Below are positions 27,238 through 36,324 of a DNA stretch of 47,762 bases, piece by piece. The DNA is taken from NCBI RefSeq assembly GCF_000158815.1, contig NZ_GG657738.1, positions 4,254,237-4,301,998 on the forward strand. The letters are read 5' to 3'. This DNA is from Micromonospora sp. ATCC 39149 (GTDB lineage Bacteria; Actinomycetota; Actinomycetes; Mycobacteriales; Micromonosporaceae). The position numbers and the translations under genes are program-made. The notes below the pieces were generated by a model. The model ran no database searches. It had not been told where the DNA came from and saw only the letters and a list, made by a program, of their open reading frames with translations. Position 1 is the stretch's first letter. Each line of letters opens with the position of its first letter.

Positions 27238-28136
27238 CCACCCACGCGGACGCCCCGGCGGTCAACCGCAACGCCACCGGCCGGCGACGCCACCGCTGGC
27301 TGGCCCAGGTCGGCTGGCGGCACGTGGTCGGGGCGCTGGCCGTGGCGTTCAGCCTCTTCCCGATCCTGTTCGTGCTCTCGGCGGCGCTCAACCCGCTGGG
27401 CACCCTGTCGTCGACCGCCCTCGTGCCGACCGGCGGGGTGTCGTTCGAGAACTTCGCCAACCTGTTCGAGGACACGGCGTTCGGGCGCTGGTTCGTCAAC
27501 TCGCTGCTGATCGCCGGGCTGGCCAGCCTCGTGTCGATCTTCCTGTCCTCGCTGGCGGCGTACGCGTTCTCCCGGATGCGCTTCGCCGGCCGCCGGGTCG
27601 GCCTGCTCACCCTGCTGCTGATCCAGATGTTTCCGCAGTTCCTGGCGATCGTGGCGATCTTCCTGATCTTCACCACGGTCACCGACCTGTGGCCGGCGAT
27701 CGGCTTCAACACCCCGTGGGGCCTGTTCCTGCTCTACATGGGCGGCGCGCTCGGCGTGAACACCTGGCTGATGAAGGGCTTCTTCGACACCCTTCCCCGG
27801 GAACTGGACGAGTCCGCCACGATGGACGGCGCGTCGCACGCCCAGGTCTTCCTCCGGATCATGCTGCCGCTGGTGGCGCCGATCCTCGCGGTGACCGCCC
27901 TGCTGTCGTTCATCGGCACGATCAACGAGTTCATGATCGCCAACGTCTTCCTCACCAACACCGAGTCGAAGACCCTCGCGGTCGGCATGTTCGGCCTGGT
28001 GGCCGGCGAGCGCAACAACAACTTCGGGATGTTCGCGGCGGGCACCCTGCTCACCGCGATCCCCACCGTGCTGGTCTTCCAACTCCTCCAGCGGTACATC
28101 GTCTCCGGCCTCACCGCCGGAGCCGTCAAGGGCTGA
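27234..28136 (+). CDS. malG: Maltodextrin ABC transporter permease
   Basis: This 300-residue permease has six predicted helices. An N-terminal cytoplasmic segment is rich in Arg and Asn; helix 1 is near 30-50. The conserved EAA loop is ELDESATMDGASHAQVFLRI (about 198-217), followed by LPLVAPILAVTAL. IGTINEFMIANVFL is a typical MalG segment. The GTG at 27234 overlaps the malF stop codon, with AGGAGG upstream inside malF. It pairs with MalF to form the maltodextrin channel. The GH13 enzyme follows after 25 bases in the same operon. Confidence 0.93.
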   Translation: MTTHADAPAVNRNATGRRRHRWLAQVGWRHVVGALAVAFSLFPILFVLSAALNPLGTLSSTALVPTGGVSFENFANLFEDTAFGRWFVNSLLIAGLASLVSIFLSSLAAYAFSRMRFAGRRVGLLTLLLIQMFPQFLAIVAIFLIFTTVTDLWPAIGFNTPWGLFLLYMGGALGVNTWLMKGFFDTLPRELDESATMDGASHAQVFLRIMLPLVAPILAVTALLSFIGTINEFMIANVFLTNTESKTLAVGMFGLVAGERNNNFGMFAAGTLLTAIPTVLVFQLLQRYIVSGLTAGAVKG

Positions 28137-28161
28137 GCCTCCCCGGCTCCGAGGTGAACCA

Positions 28162-30009
28162 ATGCATCTGCGACCGCACCACGACGGCTCCGCCACCTAC
28201 GTCCCCGAGCAGGAGCCCACGCTCGGGCAGACCGTCCCGGTCTTCGTCCGGGTCCCCGCCGCGACCGACGTGCGCACCGTGCACGTGCGCAGCACGCCCG
28301 ACGGCGAGCCGCGCTTCGTCGAGGCCGTCGTCGACCGCCGCACCGGCTCGGACGTCTGGTGGCGTGCCGACGTGGAGGTGCGCAACCCGGTGAGCAACTA
28401 CCGGTTCATGCTCACCGGCTCGGACGGTGGCTATCGGTGGCTCACCGCCGCCGGGGTCGCCGACCACGACGTGCCCGACAACGGCGACTTCAAGCTGGTC
28501 AGCCACGCCCCGCCGCCGGCCTGGGCCCGGGACGCGGTGATCTACCAGATCTTCCCCGACCGGTTCGCCCGCTCCGCCGCCGCCGACGGCCGGGCCGCCC
28601 CGGACTGGGCCATCCCCTGCGACTGGGACACCCCCGTGATCGGGCGCGGACCGCAGGCCCCACGGCAGTTCTACGGCGGGGACCTCGACGGCATCGCCGA
28701 GCGGCTGGACCACCTGGAGCGGCTCGGCGTCAACACCGTCTACCTGACCCCGATCTTCCCGGCCCGCTCCAACCACCGCTACGACGCGGCGAGCTTCGAC
28801 ACGGTCGACCCGCTGCTCGGCGGGGGCGCCGCGCTCGCCCGGCTCGCCGAGGCGGTCCACGCCCGCCGCTGGCGGCTGCTCGGCGACATCACCAGCAACC
28901 ACACCGGCGACGCCCACCACTGGTTCACCGCCGCCGCCTCCGACGTGACCGCCCCCGAGCGGGAGCTGTACTACTTCGACCTGGCCGGCGGGGACTTCGA
29001 GTCCTGGAACGGGGTCAAGTCGCTGCCGAAGCTCAACTGGGGCAGCGCCGAGCTGCGCCGCCGCTTCGCCACCGCCGCCGACTCGCTGCTGCGCCGCTGG
29101 CTGCGCCCGCCGTACTCGCTCGACGGGTGGCGGGTGGACGTGGCGAACATGACCGGCCGGCGGGGCGCGGACGCGTACACCCACGAGGTGGCGCGGCTGC
29201 TGCGCGAGGTGGTGGCGCAGACCCGAACCGACGGGCTGCTGCTCGCCGAACACGGTCACGACCACACCGGCGACCTGGACCGCGACGGCTGGCACGGCAC
29301 GATGAACTACGTCGGCTTCACCGACCCGGTCTGGTCCTGGCTGCGCCACGACTCCCGGCCGCGTGACGACTCCCGGCCGCGCCACGGCGACGAGCCCGTG
29401 CCGAACTTCCTCGGCACCCCCGGCGGGGTGCGGCGGCGCGACGCCCAGACGGTGCTGGCCACCATGAACACCTACCGGTCGCTGATCTCCTGGCGGTCGT
29501 ACGTGCACTCGTGGCAGCTCCTCGGCTCGCACGACTCGGCCCGGATCCGCACCGTGGTCGGCGACGCCGCCCGGCAGGAGGTGGCCGCCGGCCTGCTCGC
29601 CACCATGCCGGGCACTCCGGTGATCTTCGCCGGGGACGAGCTGGGGCTGACTGGGACGAGCGGGGAGGACTCGCGAACCCCGATGCCGTGGCACCGGCCG
29701 CAGGGCTGGGACACCGGCACGTTCGCCGCGTACCGAGCGTTGATCGCGCTGCGCCGCGCCGAGCCTGCGCTGCGCCACGGCGGCCTGCGCTGGGTGCACG
29801 TCGACGCGGACACGCTGGTCTTCCTCCGCGAGACGCCGACCGGCGGCGTGCTGGTGCTGGCCCGGCGGGCGGCCGGCCTCCCCGTCCGGCTCGCCGGCCT
29901 GCCGGCGGGGGAGAACGCCTACGGCGGGGCGCCCGCGCTGCGCCCGGACGCCGACGGCACGGTGACCCTGCCGGCCGACGGCCCCACCTTCCAACTCTGG
30001 CGCTTCTAG
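28162..30009 (+). CDS. Neopullulanase/cyclomaltodextrinase-like GH13 glycosidase
   Basis: This 615-residue protein starts with a short N-terminal beta-domain (about 1-115) and has no signal peptide, so it acts on imported dextrins. The GH13 barrel shows AVIYQIFPDRFA, GDITSNHTG, GWRVDVANM (nucleophile D326), LLAEHGHD (acid/base E363) and LGSHDSAR. FYGGDLDGIAERLDHL is usual in neopullulanase and maltogenic-amylase groups. ATG 28162 has GAGGTGAACC upstream. Being last in the malEFG operon, it likely cuts long or branched dextrins for the alpha-glucosidase. Confidence 0.9.
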   Translation: MHLRPHHDGSATYVPEQEPTLGQTVPVFVRVPAATDVRTVHVRSTPDGEPRFVEAVVDRRTGSDVWWRADVEVRNPVSNYRFMLTGSDGGYRWLTAAGVADHDVPDNGDFKLVSHAPPPAWARDAVIYQIFPDRFARSAAADGRAAPDWAIPCDWDTPVIGRGPQAPRQFYGGDLDGIAERLDHLERLGVNTVYLTPIFPARSNHRYDAASFDTVDPLLGGGAALARLAEAVHARRWRLLGDITSNHTGDAHHWFTAAASDVTAPERELYYFDLAGGDFESWNGVKSLPKLNWGSAELRRRFATAADSLLRRWLRPPYSLDGWRVDVANMTGRRGADAYTHEVARLLREVVAQTRTDGLLLAEHGHDHTGDLDRDGWHGTMNYVGFTDPVWSWLRHDSRPRDDSRPRHGDEPVPNFLGTPGGVRRRDAQTVLATMNTYRSLISWRSYVHSWQLLGSHDSARIRTVVGDAARQEVAAGLLATMPGTPVIFAGDELGLTGTSGEDSRTPMPWHRPQGWDTGTFAAYRALIALRRAEPALRHGGLRWVHVDADTLVFLRETPTGGVLVLARRAAGLPVRLAGLPAGENAYGGAPALRPDADGTVTLPADGPTFQLWRF

Positions 30010-30012
30010 CGC

Positions 30013-30100
30013 AAGGAAGGGCCCTCTACTAACGCCTGCGGTAGAGAAGGGGACCCCTCTCACGGGCGGGAAGGGGCCCCTGCGGCGAGCCCCCTACTAC
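30013..30100. repeat. Intergenic GGGGCCCC-type repeat
   Basis: The element contains AAGGAAGGGCCCTCTAC, then GTAGAGAAGGGGACCCCTCTC, then AAGGGGCCCCTG at 30071-30082. CTCTAC (30024-30029) and GTAGAG (30041-30046) form a 6-bp hairpin. The AAGGGGCCCCTG core is identical to that next to galK, so a dispersed repeat family is likely. It starts three bases after the GH13 gene and may also act as its terminator. Confidence 0.7.
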
Positions 30101-30130
30101 AAAACGTCGTTGATAGGAGAGGATGGTCGG

Positions 30131-30472
30131 GTGGAAGCTCTTCGCCTCGTACTTCTCTATGTCCATCTGATCGGGTTCGCGCTGCTGCTCGGCGGCGCGA
30201 TCACCCAGTACGTCGCGGGTCGGCTGCAGATCAGCCCCGCCATGCTCTGGGGGTCGGTCATCGGCCTGCTGACCGGAATCGGGCTGTCCGCCCCGCTGCG
30301 CGACGGCGACGAACCAGCCCCCGCCAAACTTGTTACCAAGTTGGTGCTCGCGCTGCTGATCTTTGTCATGGTCTTCTTCTCCCGTAAGCGGGCGTCGGTC
30401 AACCGTGGCCACTTCCTCGCGATCGTCGGTTTGACCCTGGTCAACGCCGCAGTGGCGGTCTTCTGGCGGTAA
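30131..30472 (+). CDS. Small conserved-looking membrane protein
   Basis: This 113-residue protein has four hydrophobic segments (about 5-25, 32-52, 68-85 and 92-110) and a basic loop FFSRKRASVNRGH between the last two. No family was recognised with confidence. The GTG at 30131 is preceded by AGGAGAGGA, a good ribosome binding site. An upstream in-frame TTG at 30110 is less likely. It lies alone between the maltodextrin operon and the nucleoside uptake operon. It could be an orphan or linked to either. Confidence 0.7.
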   Translation: MEALRLVLLYVHLIGFALLLGGAITQYVAGRLQISPAMLWGSVIGLLTGIGLSAPLRDGDEPAPAKLVTKLVLALLIFVMVFFSRKRASVNRGHFLAIVGLTLVNAAVAVFWR

Positions 30473-30564
30473 CGTCCTGACCAGGGGAGAGGCGCGGGAA
30501 CCGGATGTTCGTGACGCCAGGCCGGTCCACTACCGGCACGAGAGGTGATGTGCCCCACCCAAGG

Positions 30565-30607
30565 GTTACGTAGGGGTAACGGGCACTCAACAGTCGTGCA
30601 CGATTGT
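30565..30607. promoter_or_regulatory. Palindromes upstream of the nucleoside importer
   Basis: ACAGTCGTGCACGATTGT (30590-30607) is an 18-bp palindrome with eight of nine base pairs matched, centred on TGCA. GTTAC/GTAAC arms (30565-30569 and 30576-30580) form a second, shorter inverted repeat. A possible -10 box TACGCT follows at 30631-30636. The 18-bp element has the shape of a LacI, GntR or similar dimer site and is a candidate operator for nucleoside-responsive control (inference). Confidence 0.5.
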
Positions 30608-30728
30608 CGGCCGGTGGGTGGGCGCGGGCGTACGCTCCCGTCCGTAACGTGGGACGCCGGCGGCCACAAAGCAGGCCGGCTCAAGGGCTGCCACCGCGCA
30701 GAGCGGTGTGCAATGGGAAGGAGACGTC

Positions 30729-31817
30729 TTGCGCTCTGTGCGTGGGATGCGGATCGCCTCCGCCTTCGTGGCGGGTGGGCTCGTGCTGGGCGCCGCCGCG
30801 TGTGGTGAGGCCCCCAAGGACGACAACGGCGCCGGCGACACCGGCGCCAAGAAATACAGCGCCTGCATGGTGACCGACGTCGGCGGCATCGACGACAAGT
30901 CGTTCAACACCTCCGCCTGGAAGGGCCTGGAGGAGGCCAAGAAGGCCAACGACAAGATCGACATCAAGTACGTCGCGTCGAAGGCCGAGGCGGACTACGA
31001 GGTCAACCTGACCCAGTACGTCAACCAGAAGTGCGACTTCATCCTGGCCGTCGGTGGCCTGATGGGCGACGCGACCTCGAAGATCGCGAAGGCGAACCCC
31101 AACCAGCAGTTCGGGATCGTCGACTCGAAGCTGCCGGAGACGAACGTCTTCCCGATGCAGTTCGACACCGCGCAGGCCGCGTTCCAGGCCGGCTACCTGG
31201 CCGCCGGGATGACCAAGAGCGGCAAGGTCGGCACCTACGGCGGCCTGCCGATTCCGCCCGTGACGATCTTCATGGACGGCTTCGCCGACGGCGTGGCGTA
31301 CTACAACAAGACCAAGAGCAAGAACGTCCAGGTCCTCGGCTGGGACAAGGCCACCCAGAAGGGCTCCTTCACCAACGACTTCGTCAAGCAGGACGAGGGC
31401 AAGAAGGTCTCCGACACGCTGGTCGCCCAGGGCGCGGACATCATCATGCCGGTCGCCGGCGGCGCGGGCCTCGGCACCACCGCGGCGGCGCAGGCCTCCG
31501 GCGGCAAGTACTCGGTCATCTGGGTCGACGCCGACGGCTGCGAGAGCACCCCGAACTGCCCGGTGCTGCTGACCACCGTGGTCAAGAACATCACCGACGC
31601 CGTCAAGGAGGCCGTGGTCAAGGCCGCCGGCGGGGAGAAGCTCCAGGCCACCCCGGGCTTCGTGGGCACGCTGGCGAACAACGGCGTGTCGATCGCCCCG
31701 TACCACGAGTTCGAGAGCAAGGTCCCGGCGGACCTGAAGGCCGAGGTCGAGAAGATCAAGGCCGACATCGCCGCGGGCACCATCACGGTCACCTCGAAGG
31801 CCCAGCCGGCCAAGTGA
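30729..31817 (+). CDS. BMP-family nucleoside-binding lipoprotein
   Basis: This 362-residue lipoprotein has an N-terminal signal ending near the lipobox LGAAAC, then a Lys/Asp-rich linker. The mature domain shows ACMVTDVGGIDDKSFN, the characteristic opening of Bmp/PnrA/Med purine nucleoside receptors, plus QAGYLAAGMTKSGKVG and MPVAGGAGLGTTAA. TTG at 30729 is the best start, with AAGGAGACG immediately upstream; an earlier in-frame ATG at 30708 lies before this site. It leads the ATPase and two permeases and supplies the nucleoside-capture subunit outside the membrane. A strong hairpin follows before the ATPase gene. Confidence 0.92.
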   Translation: MRSVRGMRIASAFVAGGLVLGAAACGEAPKDDNGAGDTGAKKYSACMVTDVGGIDDKSFNTSAWKGLEEAKKANDKIDIKYVASKAEADYEVNLTQYVNQKCDFILAVGGLMGDATSKIAKANPNQQFGIVDSKLPETNVFPMQFDTAQAAFQAGYLAAGMTKSGKVGTYGGLPIPPVTIFMDGFADGVAYYNKTKSKNVQVLGWDKATQKGSFTNDFVKQDEGKKVSDTLVAQGADIIMPVAGGAGLGTTAAAQASGGKYSVIWVDADGCESTPNCPVLLTTVVKNITDAVKEAVVKAAGGEKLQATPGFVGTLANNGVSIAPYHEFESKVPADLKAEVEKIKADIAAGTITVTSKAQPAK

Positions 31818-31874
31818 CCGTCCCGCCACCCCGTCGCGCTCCCGGCGGCGGGGCCGGCGGACCCCTGGCACGAC

Positions 31875-31930
31875 GACCGGCCGCCTCGACGTACGCGGGG
31901 ACACCACCCGCGTGGTCGGGGCGGCCGGTC
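31875..31930 (+). terminator. Large hairpin between BMP lipoprotein and ATPase genes
   Basis: GACCGGCCGCC (31875-31885) pairs perfectly with GGCGGCCGGTC (31920-31930). Inside, ACGCGGG (31893-31899) pairs with CCCGCGT (31907-31913). A stable intercistronic structure here would terminate part of transcription or protect the upstream message, favouring excess binding protein over membrane subunits. Confidence 0.55.
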
Positions 31931-32015
31931 CGCACCACCCGATGCCCGGTCAGGCCCGGTGACCGGCTCGGCAGCGGCTACGCTGCACCATCGCTCGCAC
32001 TCGCAGGAGGTTGCG

Positions 32016-33644
32016 CTGAGACTCGAACTGCGCGGCATCACCAAGCGGTTCGGTGATCTGGTCGCCAACGACCACATCGACCTGACGGTGGAGCCTGGAG
32101 AGATCCATGCCCTGCTCGGCGAGAACGGTGCCGGCAAGTCGACCCTGATGAACGTGCTCTACGGGCTCTACCAGCCCGACGAGGGTGAGATCCTGGTCGA
32201 CGGCGCACCGCTGCGGCTCAAGGGCCCGTCCGACGCCATCGCGGCCGGGATCGGCATGGTGCACCAGCACTTCATGCTCGTGCCGGTCTTCACCGTGGCC
32301 GAGAACGTCATGCTCGGCGCCGAGCAGGTCAAAGGCGGCATCGCCGGCCTCCTCGACCGGCGGCGGGCCCGGCGCGAGGTCGCCGAGGTCTCGCAGCGGT
32401 ACAACCTGCGGGTCGACCCGGACGCGGTGGTCGAGGACCTGCCGGTCGGCATCCAGCAGCGGGTGGAGATCGTCAAGGCCCTCACCCGGGACGTCGACCT
32501 GTTGATCCTCGACGAGCCGACGGCCGTGCTCACCCCGCAGGAGACCGAGGAGCTGCTCACGGTCATGCGGTCGCTCAAGGCCGCCGGCAAGTCGATCGTC
32601 TTCATCACCCACAAGCTCGGCGAGGTCAAGGCCATCGCCGACCGGATCACCGTGATCCGGCGCGGTAGGACCGTCGGCACCGCCTCGCCGACCGCCAGCC
32701 GGGACGAGCTGGCGGCCCTGATGGTGGGCCGCAGCGTCCGGCTGACCGTGGACAAGCGGCCCGCCACCCCCGGCAAGCCGATCCTGGAGGTCGCCGGCCT
32801 GGTCGTCGACGACGACCGGCTGATCCGCGCGGTCGACGGGGTCGACCTGACCGTGCACGCGGGTGAGGTGCTCGGCGTGGCCGGCGTGCAGGGCAACGGC
32901 CAGACCGAGCTGATCGAGGCGATCATGGGGCTGCGGCCCGTTCTCGCCGGCACGGTCACCCTCGACGGCGAGCCGGTGCACGGCTGGTCGACGAAGAAGG
33001 TGCTGCGCGCCGGGGTGGGCTACGTCCCCGAGGACCGCAGCGTCGACGGCCTGGTCAAGGAGTTCAGCGTCGCCGAGAACCTGGTGCTGGACATCTACGA
33101 CCGGCCGCCCTTCGGCCGGGGTCTGTCCCTGCAACCGGACGCCATCGCGTCCTCGGCGCGGGAGCGGATCGAGCAGTTCGACGTCCGTACCCCCTCGGCT
33201 GACGCGCCGGTCGGCACCCTCTCCGGCGGCAACCAGCAGAAGGTGATCGTGGCGCGGGAACTGTCCCGGCCGCTGAAGCTCTTCATCGCCGCCCAGCCGA
33301 CCCGCGGCGTCGACGTCGGCTCCATCGAGTTCATCCACTCCCGGGTCATCCGGGAACGGGACGTGGGCACCGCCGTCCTGGTCGTCTCCAGCGAGCTGGA
33401 CGAGGTGATCGGCCTGGCCGACCGGATCGCGGTCATGTACCGCGGCCGGGTCATCGGCATCGTCGGCCCGGACACCCCCCGCGAGACGATCGGCCTGCTG
33501 ATGGCCGGCATCACCCCCGACGCGGCCCCCGCTGCCGAGCCGGCGACCGACGCGGTGTCCCCGGCTCCCGACGTGGCGACGCCGCCGGCACCCCACGCGG
33601 CGACCCCGGCCCCCGAGGGCCCCGGTAGCGAGGACGAGGCATGA
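32016..33644 (+). CDS. Nucleoside ABC transporter ATPase (two ABC domains), probable CTG start
   Basis: The 542-residue protein is a tandem ATPase of the sugar/nucleoside (RbsA/YufO/BmpB) type. Domain 1 has Walker [10 protein letters not shown] (35-43), [17 protein letters not shown] and [12 protein letters not shown]. Domain 2 has the degenerate GVQGNGQTE in place of a P-loop Lys, signature LSGGNQQKV and AAQPTRGVD, all usual for the second domain of this group. The best start is CTG at 32016. A perfect AGGAGG ends five bases before it, and family homology begins at [16 protein letters not shown] at 31959 would add 19 unrelated residues and lies upstream of that site. The ATGA overlap couples it to the first permease. 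Confidence 0.9.
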   Translation: MRLELRGITKRFGDLVANDHIDLTVEPGEIHALLGENGAGKSTLMNVLYGLYQPDEGEILVDGAPLRLKGPSDAIAAGIGMVHQHFMLVPVFTVAENVMLGAEQVKGGIAGLLDRRRARREVAEVSQRYNLRVDPDAVVEDLPVGIQQRVEIVKALTRDVDLLILDEPTAVLTPQETEELLTVMRSLKAAGKSIVFITHKLGEVKAIADRITVIRRGRTVGTASPTASRDELAALMVGRSVRLTVDKRPATPGKPILEVAGLVVDDDRLIRAVDGVDLTVHAGEVLGVAGVQGNGQTELIEAIMGLRPVLAGTVTLDGEPVHGWSTKKVLRAGVGYVPEDRSVDGLVKEFSVAENLVLDIYDRPPFGRGLSLQPDAIASSARERIEQFDVRTPSADAPVGTLSGGNQQKVIVARELSRPLKLFIAAQPTRGVDVGSIEFIHSRVIRERDVGTAVLVVSSELDEVIGLADRIAVMYRGRVIGIVGPDTPRETIGLLMAGITPDAAPAAEPATDAVSPAPDVATPPAPHAATPAPEGPGSEDEA

Positions 33645-34972
33645 CCAACCCCAACCCGGCGTCGGGCTCGCCCGACAAGGAGCCGGCGACCGAGGCGCAG
33701 GCCGCCCAGGTGGCGGCCGGCGGCGTCGACCGCGCCGCGACGGCGACCACGCCGAAACCGGCACCGGAACCGGAGCGGCCCGCCCTGGGCCGGCTGTTCC
33801 TGGACAACCTGTGGGCGGCCAACACGGTGACCGTCACGGTGCTCGCCGTGCTGCTGGCGATGCTCGTCGGCGCCGTGCTGATCATCGTCTCGGACCCGGA
33901 CGTGCTGGCCACCTACGGCTACATCACCGCCCGCCCGTCCGACGCGCTGAACGCGAGCTGGACGGTGGTCAGCGAGGCGTACGCGAACCTGTTCAAGGGC
34001 GCGATCTTCGACCCGGAGGCGTCCGGCTTCACCGCCGCGCTCAGCCCGATCTCGGAGACGCTGACGTACACCGCGCCGTTGGTGTTCACCGGCCTGTCGG
34101 TGGCGCTCGCCTTCCGCGGCGGGCTGTTCAACATCGGCGCGCAGGGCCAGGCCACGATCGGCGTCATCCTCGCCGCGCTGGCCGGCTTCCTGCTGCCGCT
34201 GCCCCCGGTGCTGCACCTGCTCGTCGCGGTGATCGCCGGCGCGGCCGGCGGCGCGCTCTGGGGGTTCATCCCGGGCATCCTCAAGGCGCGCACCGGCGCC
34301 CACGAGGTGATCAACACGATCATGCTCAACTACGTCGCGCTGTACTTCCTGTCCTGGATCATCATCCAGAGCGGCGTGCAGAACCCGAACCGGGCCGACG
34401 CCATCAGCCGGCCCGTCGACCCCTCGGCCCAGCTACCCCGGCTGCTCGGCGACAACCTGCGGGTGCACGCCGGCATCCTGCTGGCCGTCCTGGCCACCTG
34501 GTTCGTCGCCTGGCTGCTCAACCGCTCCACGTTCGGCTTCGAGCTGCGCGCGGTGGGGGCCAACCCGAACGCGGCCCGCACCGCCGGCATCAGCGTCCCC
34601 CGCACGTACGTGCTGATGATGGCCATCGCCGGCCTGCTCGCCGGCCTCGGCGGCAGCCAGATGGTGCTCGGTTCGACGGCGGACGCGCTCACCCCGCAGG
34701 TGATCGCGCAGATCGGGTTCGACGGCATCCTGGTGGCCCTGCTGGGCCGGGTGAAGCCGTGGGGCGTGCTGCTGGCCGCGCTGCTGTTCGGCGCGCTCCA
34801 GGCCGGCGGCAACCGGATGCAGGGGTACGCGGGCATCTCGCTGGAGCTGGTCACCGTGCTCCAGGCGCTGATCGTCATCTTCATCGCCGCGCCGGCCCTG
34901 GTGAAGGCGATCTTCCAGCTCCGGGCCGCCCGCGCCGCCCGGTTGCAGACGAGCCTGGCGAAGGGCTGGTAA
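33641..34972 (+). CDS. Nucleoside ABC transporter permease (YufP/NupP type)
   Basis: This 443-residue permease carries an N-terminal cytoplasmic segment of about 50 residues rich in Ala, Pro and Glu. About ten membrane helices follow. Family signatures are [25 protein letters not shown], split across helices 3-4, and [17 protein letters not shown], plus [17 protein letters not shown] in the cytoplasmic coupling region. It overlaps the ATPase gene by four bases and is followed three bases later by the second permease. The pair forms a heterodimeric channel. Confidence 0.92.
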   Translation: MTNPNPASGSPDKEPATEAQAAQVAAGGVDRAATATTPKPAPEPERPALGRLFLDNLWAANTVTVTVLAVLLAMLVGAVLIIVSDPDVLATYGYITARPSDALNASWTVVSEAYANLFKGAIFDPEASGFTAALSPISETLTYTAPLVFTGLSVALAFRGGLFNIGAQGQATIGVILAALAGFLLPLPPVLHLLVAVIAGAAGGALWGFIPGILKARTGAHEVINTIMLNYVALYFLSWIIIQSGVQNPNRADAISRPVDPSAQLPRLLGDNLRVHAGILLAVLATWFVAWLLNRSTFGFELRAVGANPNAARTAGISVPRTYVLMMAIAGLLAGLGGSQMVLGSTADALTPQVIAQIGFDGILVALLGRVKPWGVLLAALLFGALQAGGNRMQGYAGISLELVTVLQALIVIFIAAPALVKAIFQLRAARAARLQTSLAKGW

Positions 34973-34975
34973 GGC

Positions 34976-36256
34976 ATGTCAACCATGGCTGTCCCGGACG
35001 TGGCGGTGGCCCAGGTCGACGAGGGCTTCTGGACCCGTACCCGCAAGATCGGCGCCGTGCTGCTGGCGCTCGGGGTCGTCGCCACGGTGGCCTTCGGGGC
35101 CCTCGCCACCGACCGGCAGGCCCGCTTCACCCTCAGCGAGACGGAGGGCGGCGCGGCACTGGAGATCAACGGCACGATCGGCGCGATCCTGTTCGGCGTC
35201 GTCGCCGCCGCGGCCGGCGTGGCGCTGTTGGCCGGGGTGCGCAAGCGCTGGCTCACCACGCTGCTCGGGGTCGGGATCGTCGCCTTCGTGCTGTCGTTCC
35301 TGTGCTGGCAGGTCTCGGCCGCCCCCGAGGGGCGCAACTTCATGCCGATGGTCAACATGGTGCGCGGCACGTTCATCCTGGCCCTGCCGCTGATCTTCGG
35401 GGCCCTCGCCGGGGTCCTCTGCGAGCGGTCCGGCGTGGTCAACGTCGCCATCGAGGGCCAGTTGCTGATGGGCGCGTTCAGCGGCGCGCTGTTCGGCAGC
35501 CTCTCCGGCAGCGTGTGGGTGGGCCTGGTCGCCGCCGCGCTCGGCGGCGCGATCATCTCGCTCCTGCTCGCCGTGTTCGCCATCCGCTACCTGGTCGACC
35601 AGGTCGTCATGGGCATCGTGCTGAACCTGCTGGCCGTCGGCGTCACCGGCTTCCTCTACGAGCGGCTGATGCAGACCGACGCGCAGACGTACAACTCCGC
35701 GCCCCGGTTCAGCACCTGGGAGATACCGCTGCTCTCCGACATCCCGGTGCTCGGGCCGGCGCTGTTCCGCAGCAATCTCTTCCTCTACGTCGGCCTGCTG
35801 CTGGTGCTGGTCATCCACATCGGGCTGTTCCGTACCCGGTGGGGCCTGCGCACGCGGGCCGTCGGCGAGCACCCGACCGCCGCCGACACCCTCGGCGTGA
35901 AGGTGCTGCGGCTGCGCTACCGCAACGTCCTGCTCGCCGGGGTGGTGGCCGGGATCGGCGGTGCGTCGTACACGCTCGCGCTCTACTCGTTCACCAAGAA
36001 CATGATCGGCGGCAAGGGCTTCATCGCCCTGGCCGCGCTGATCTTCGGCCGGTGGAGCCCGACGGGCGCGCTGCTCGCGGCGCTCTTCTTCGGCTTCGCC
36101 GACCAGCTCGGCACCTACCTCGGCGCGATCGGCAGCGGCATCCCGAGCCAGTTCCTGGCGATGCTGCCGTACCTGGCGACCATCCTGGCCGTGGCCGGGC
36201 TCGTCGGCCGGGTCCGCGCTCCGGCCGCCGACGGCAAGCCGTACATCAAGGGTTGA
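34976..36256 (+). CDS. Nucleoside ABC transporter permease (YufQ/NupQ type)
   Basis: This 426-residue partner permease begins with a cytoplasmic stretch and two helices (about 25-75) followed by the family core. LPLIFGALAGVLCERSGVVNVAIEGQ, VDQVVMGIVLNLLAVGVTGFLYERL and TRAVGEHPTAADTLGVKVLR mark the YufQ-like subunit. The ATG at 34976 follows the upstream stop with TAAGG as a modest ribosome binding site; a second ATG lies three codons on. It is last in the importer operon, and cytidine deaminase follows after 68 bases. Confidence 0.92.
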   Translation: MSTMAVPDVAVAQVDEGFWTRTRKIGAVLLALGVVATVAFGALATDRQARFTLSETEGGAALEINGTIGAILFGVVAAAAGVALLAGVRKRWLTTLLGVGIVAFVLSFLCWQVSAAPEGRNFMPMVNMVRGTFILALPLIFGALAGVLCERSGVVNVAIEGQLLMGAFSGALFGSLSGSVWVGLVAAALGGAIISLLLAVFAIRYLVDQVVMGIVLNLLAVGVTGFLYERLMQTDAQTYNSAPRFSTWEIPLLSDIPVLGPALFRSNLFLYVGLLLVLVIHIGLFRTRWGLRTRAVGEHPTAADTLGVKVLRLRYRNVLLAGVVAGIGGASYTLALYSFTKNMIGGKGFIALAALIFGRWSPTGALLAALFFGFADQLGTYLGAIGSGIPSQFLAMLPYLATILAVAGLVGRVRAPAADGKPYIKG

Positions 36257-36324
36257 CCCCGAAACCCCGTCCGGCGGCACCCCTTGGTGGGGCCCGACCG
36301 GCGTGAATTGGGCAGAATGGTGGG

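Noticed and set aside
30473..30728. Purine riboswitch before the nucleoside importer
   Set aside because: No conserved three-way junction sequence could be recognised; the palindromes look like protein sites.
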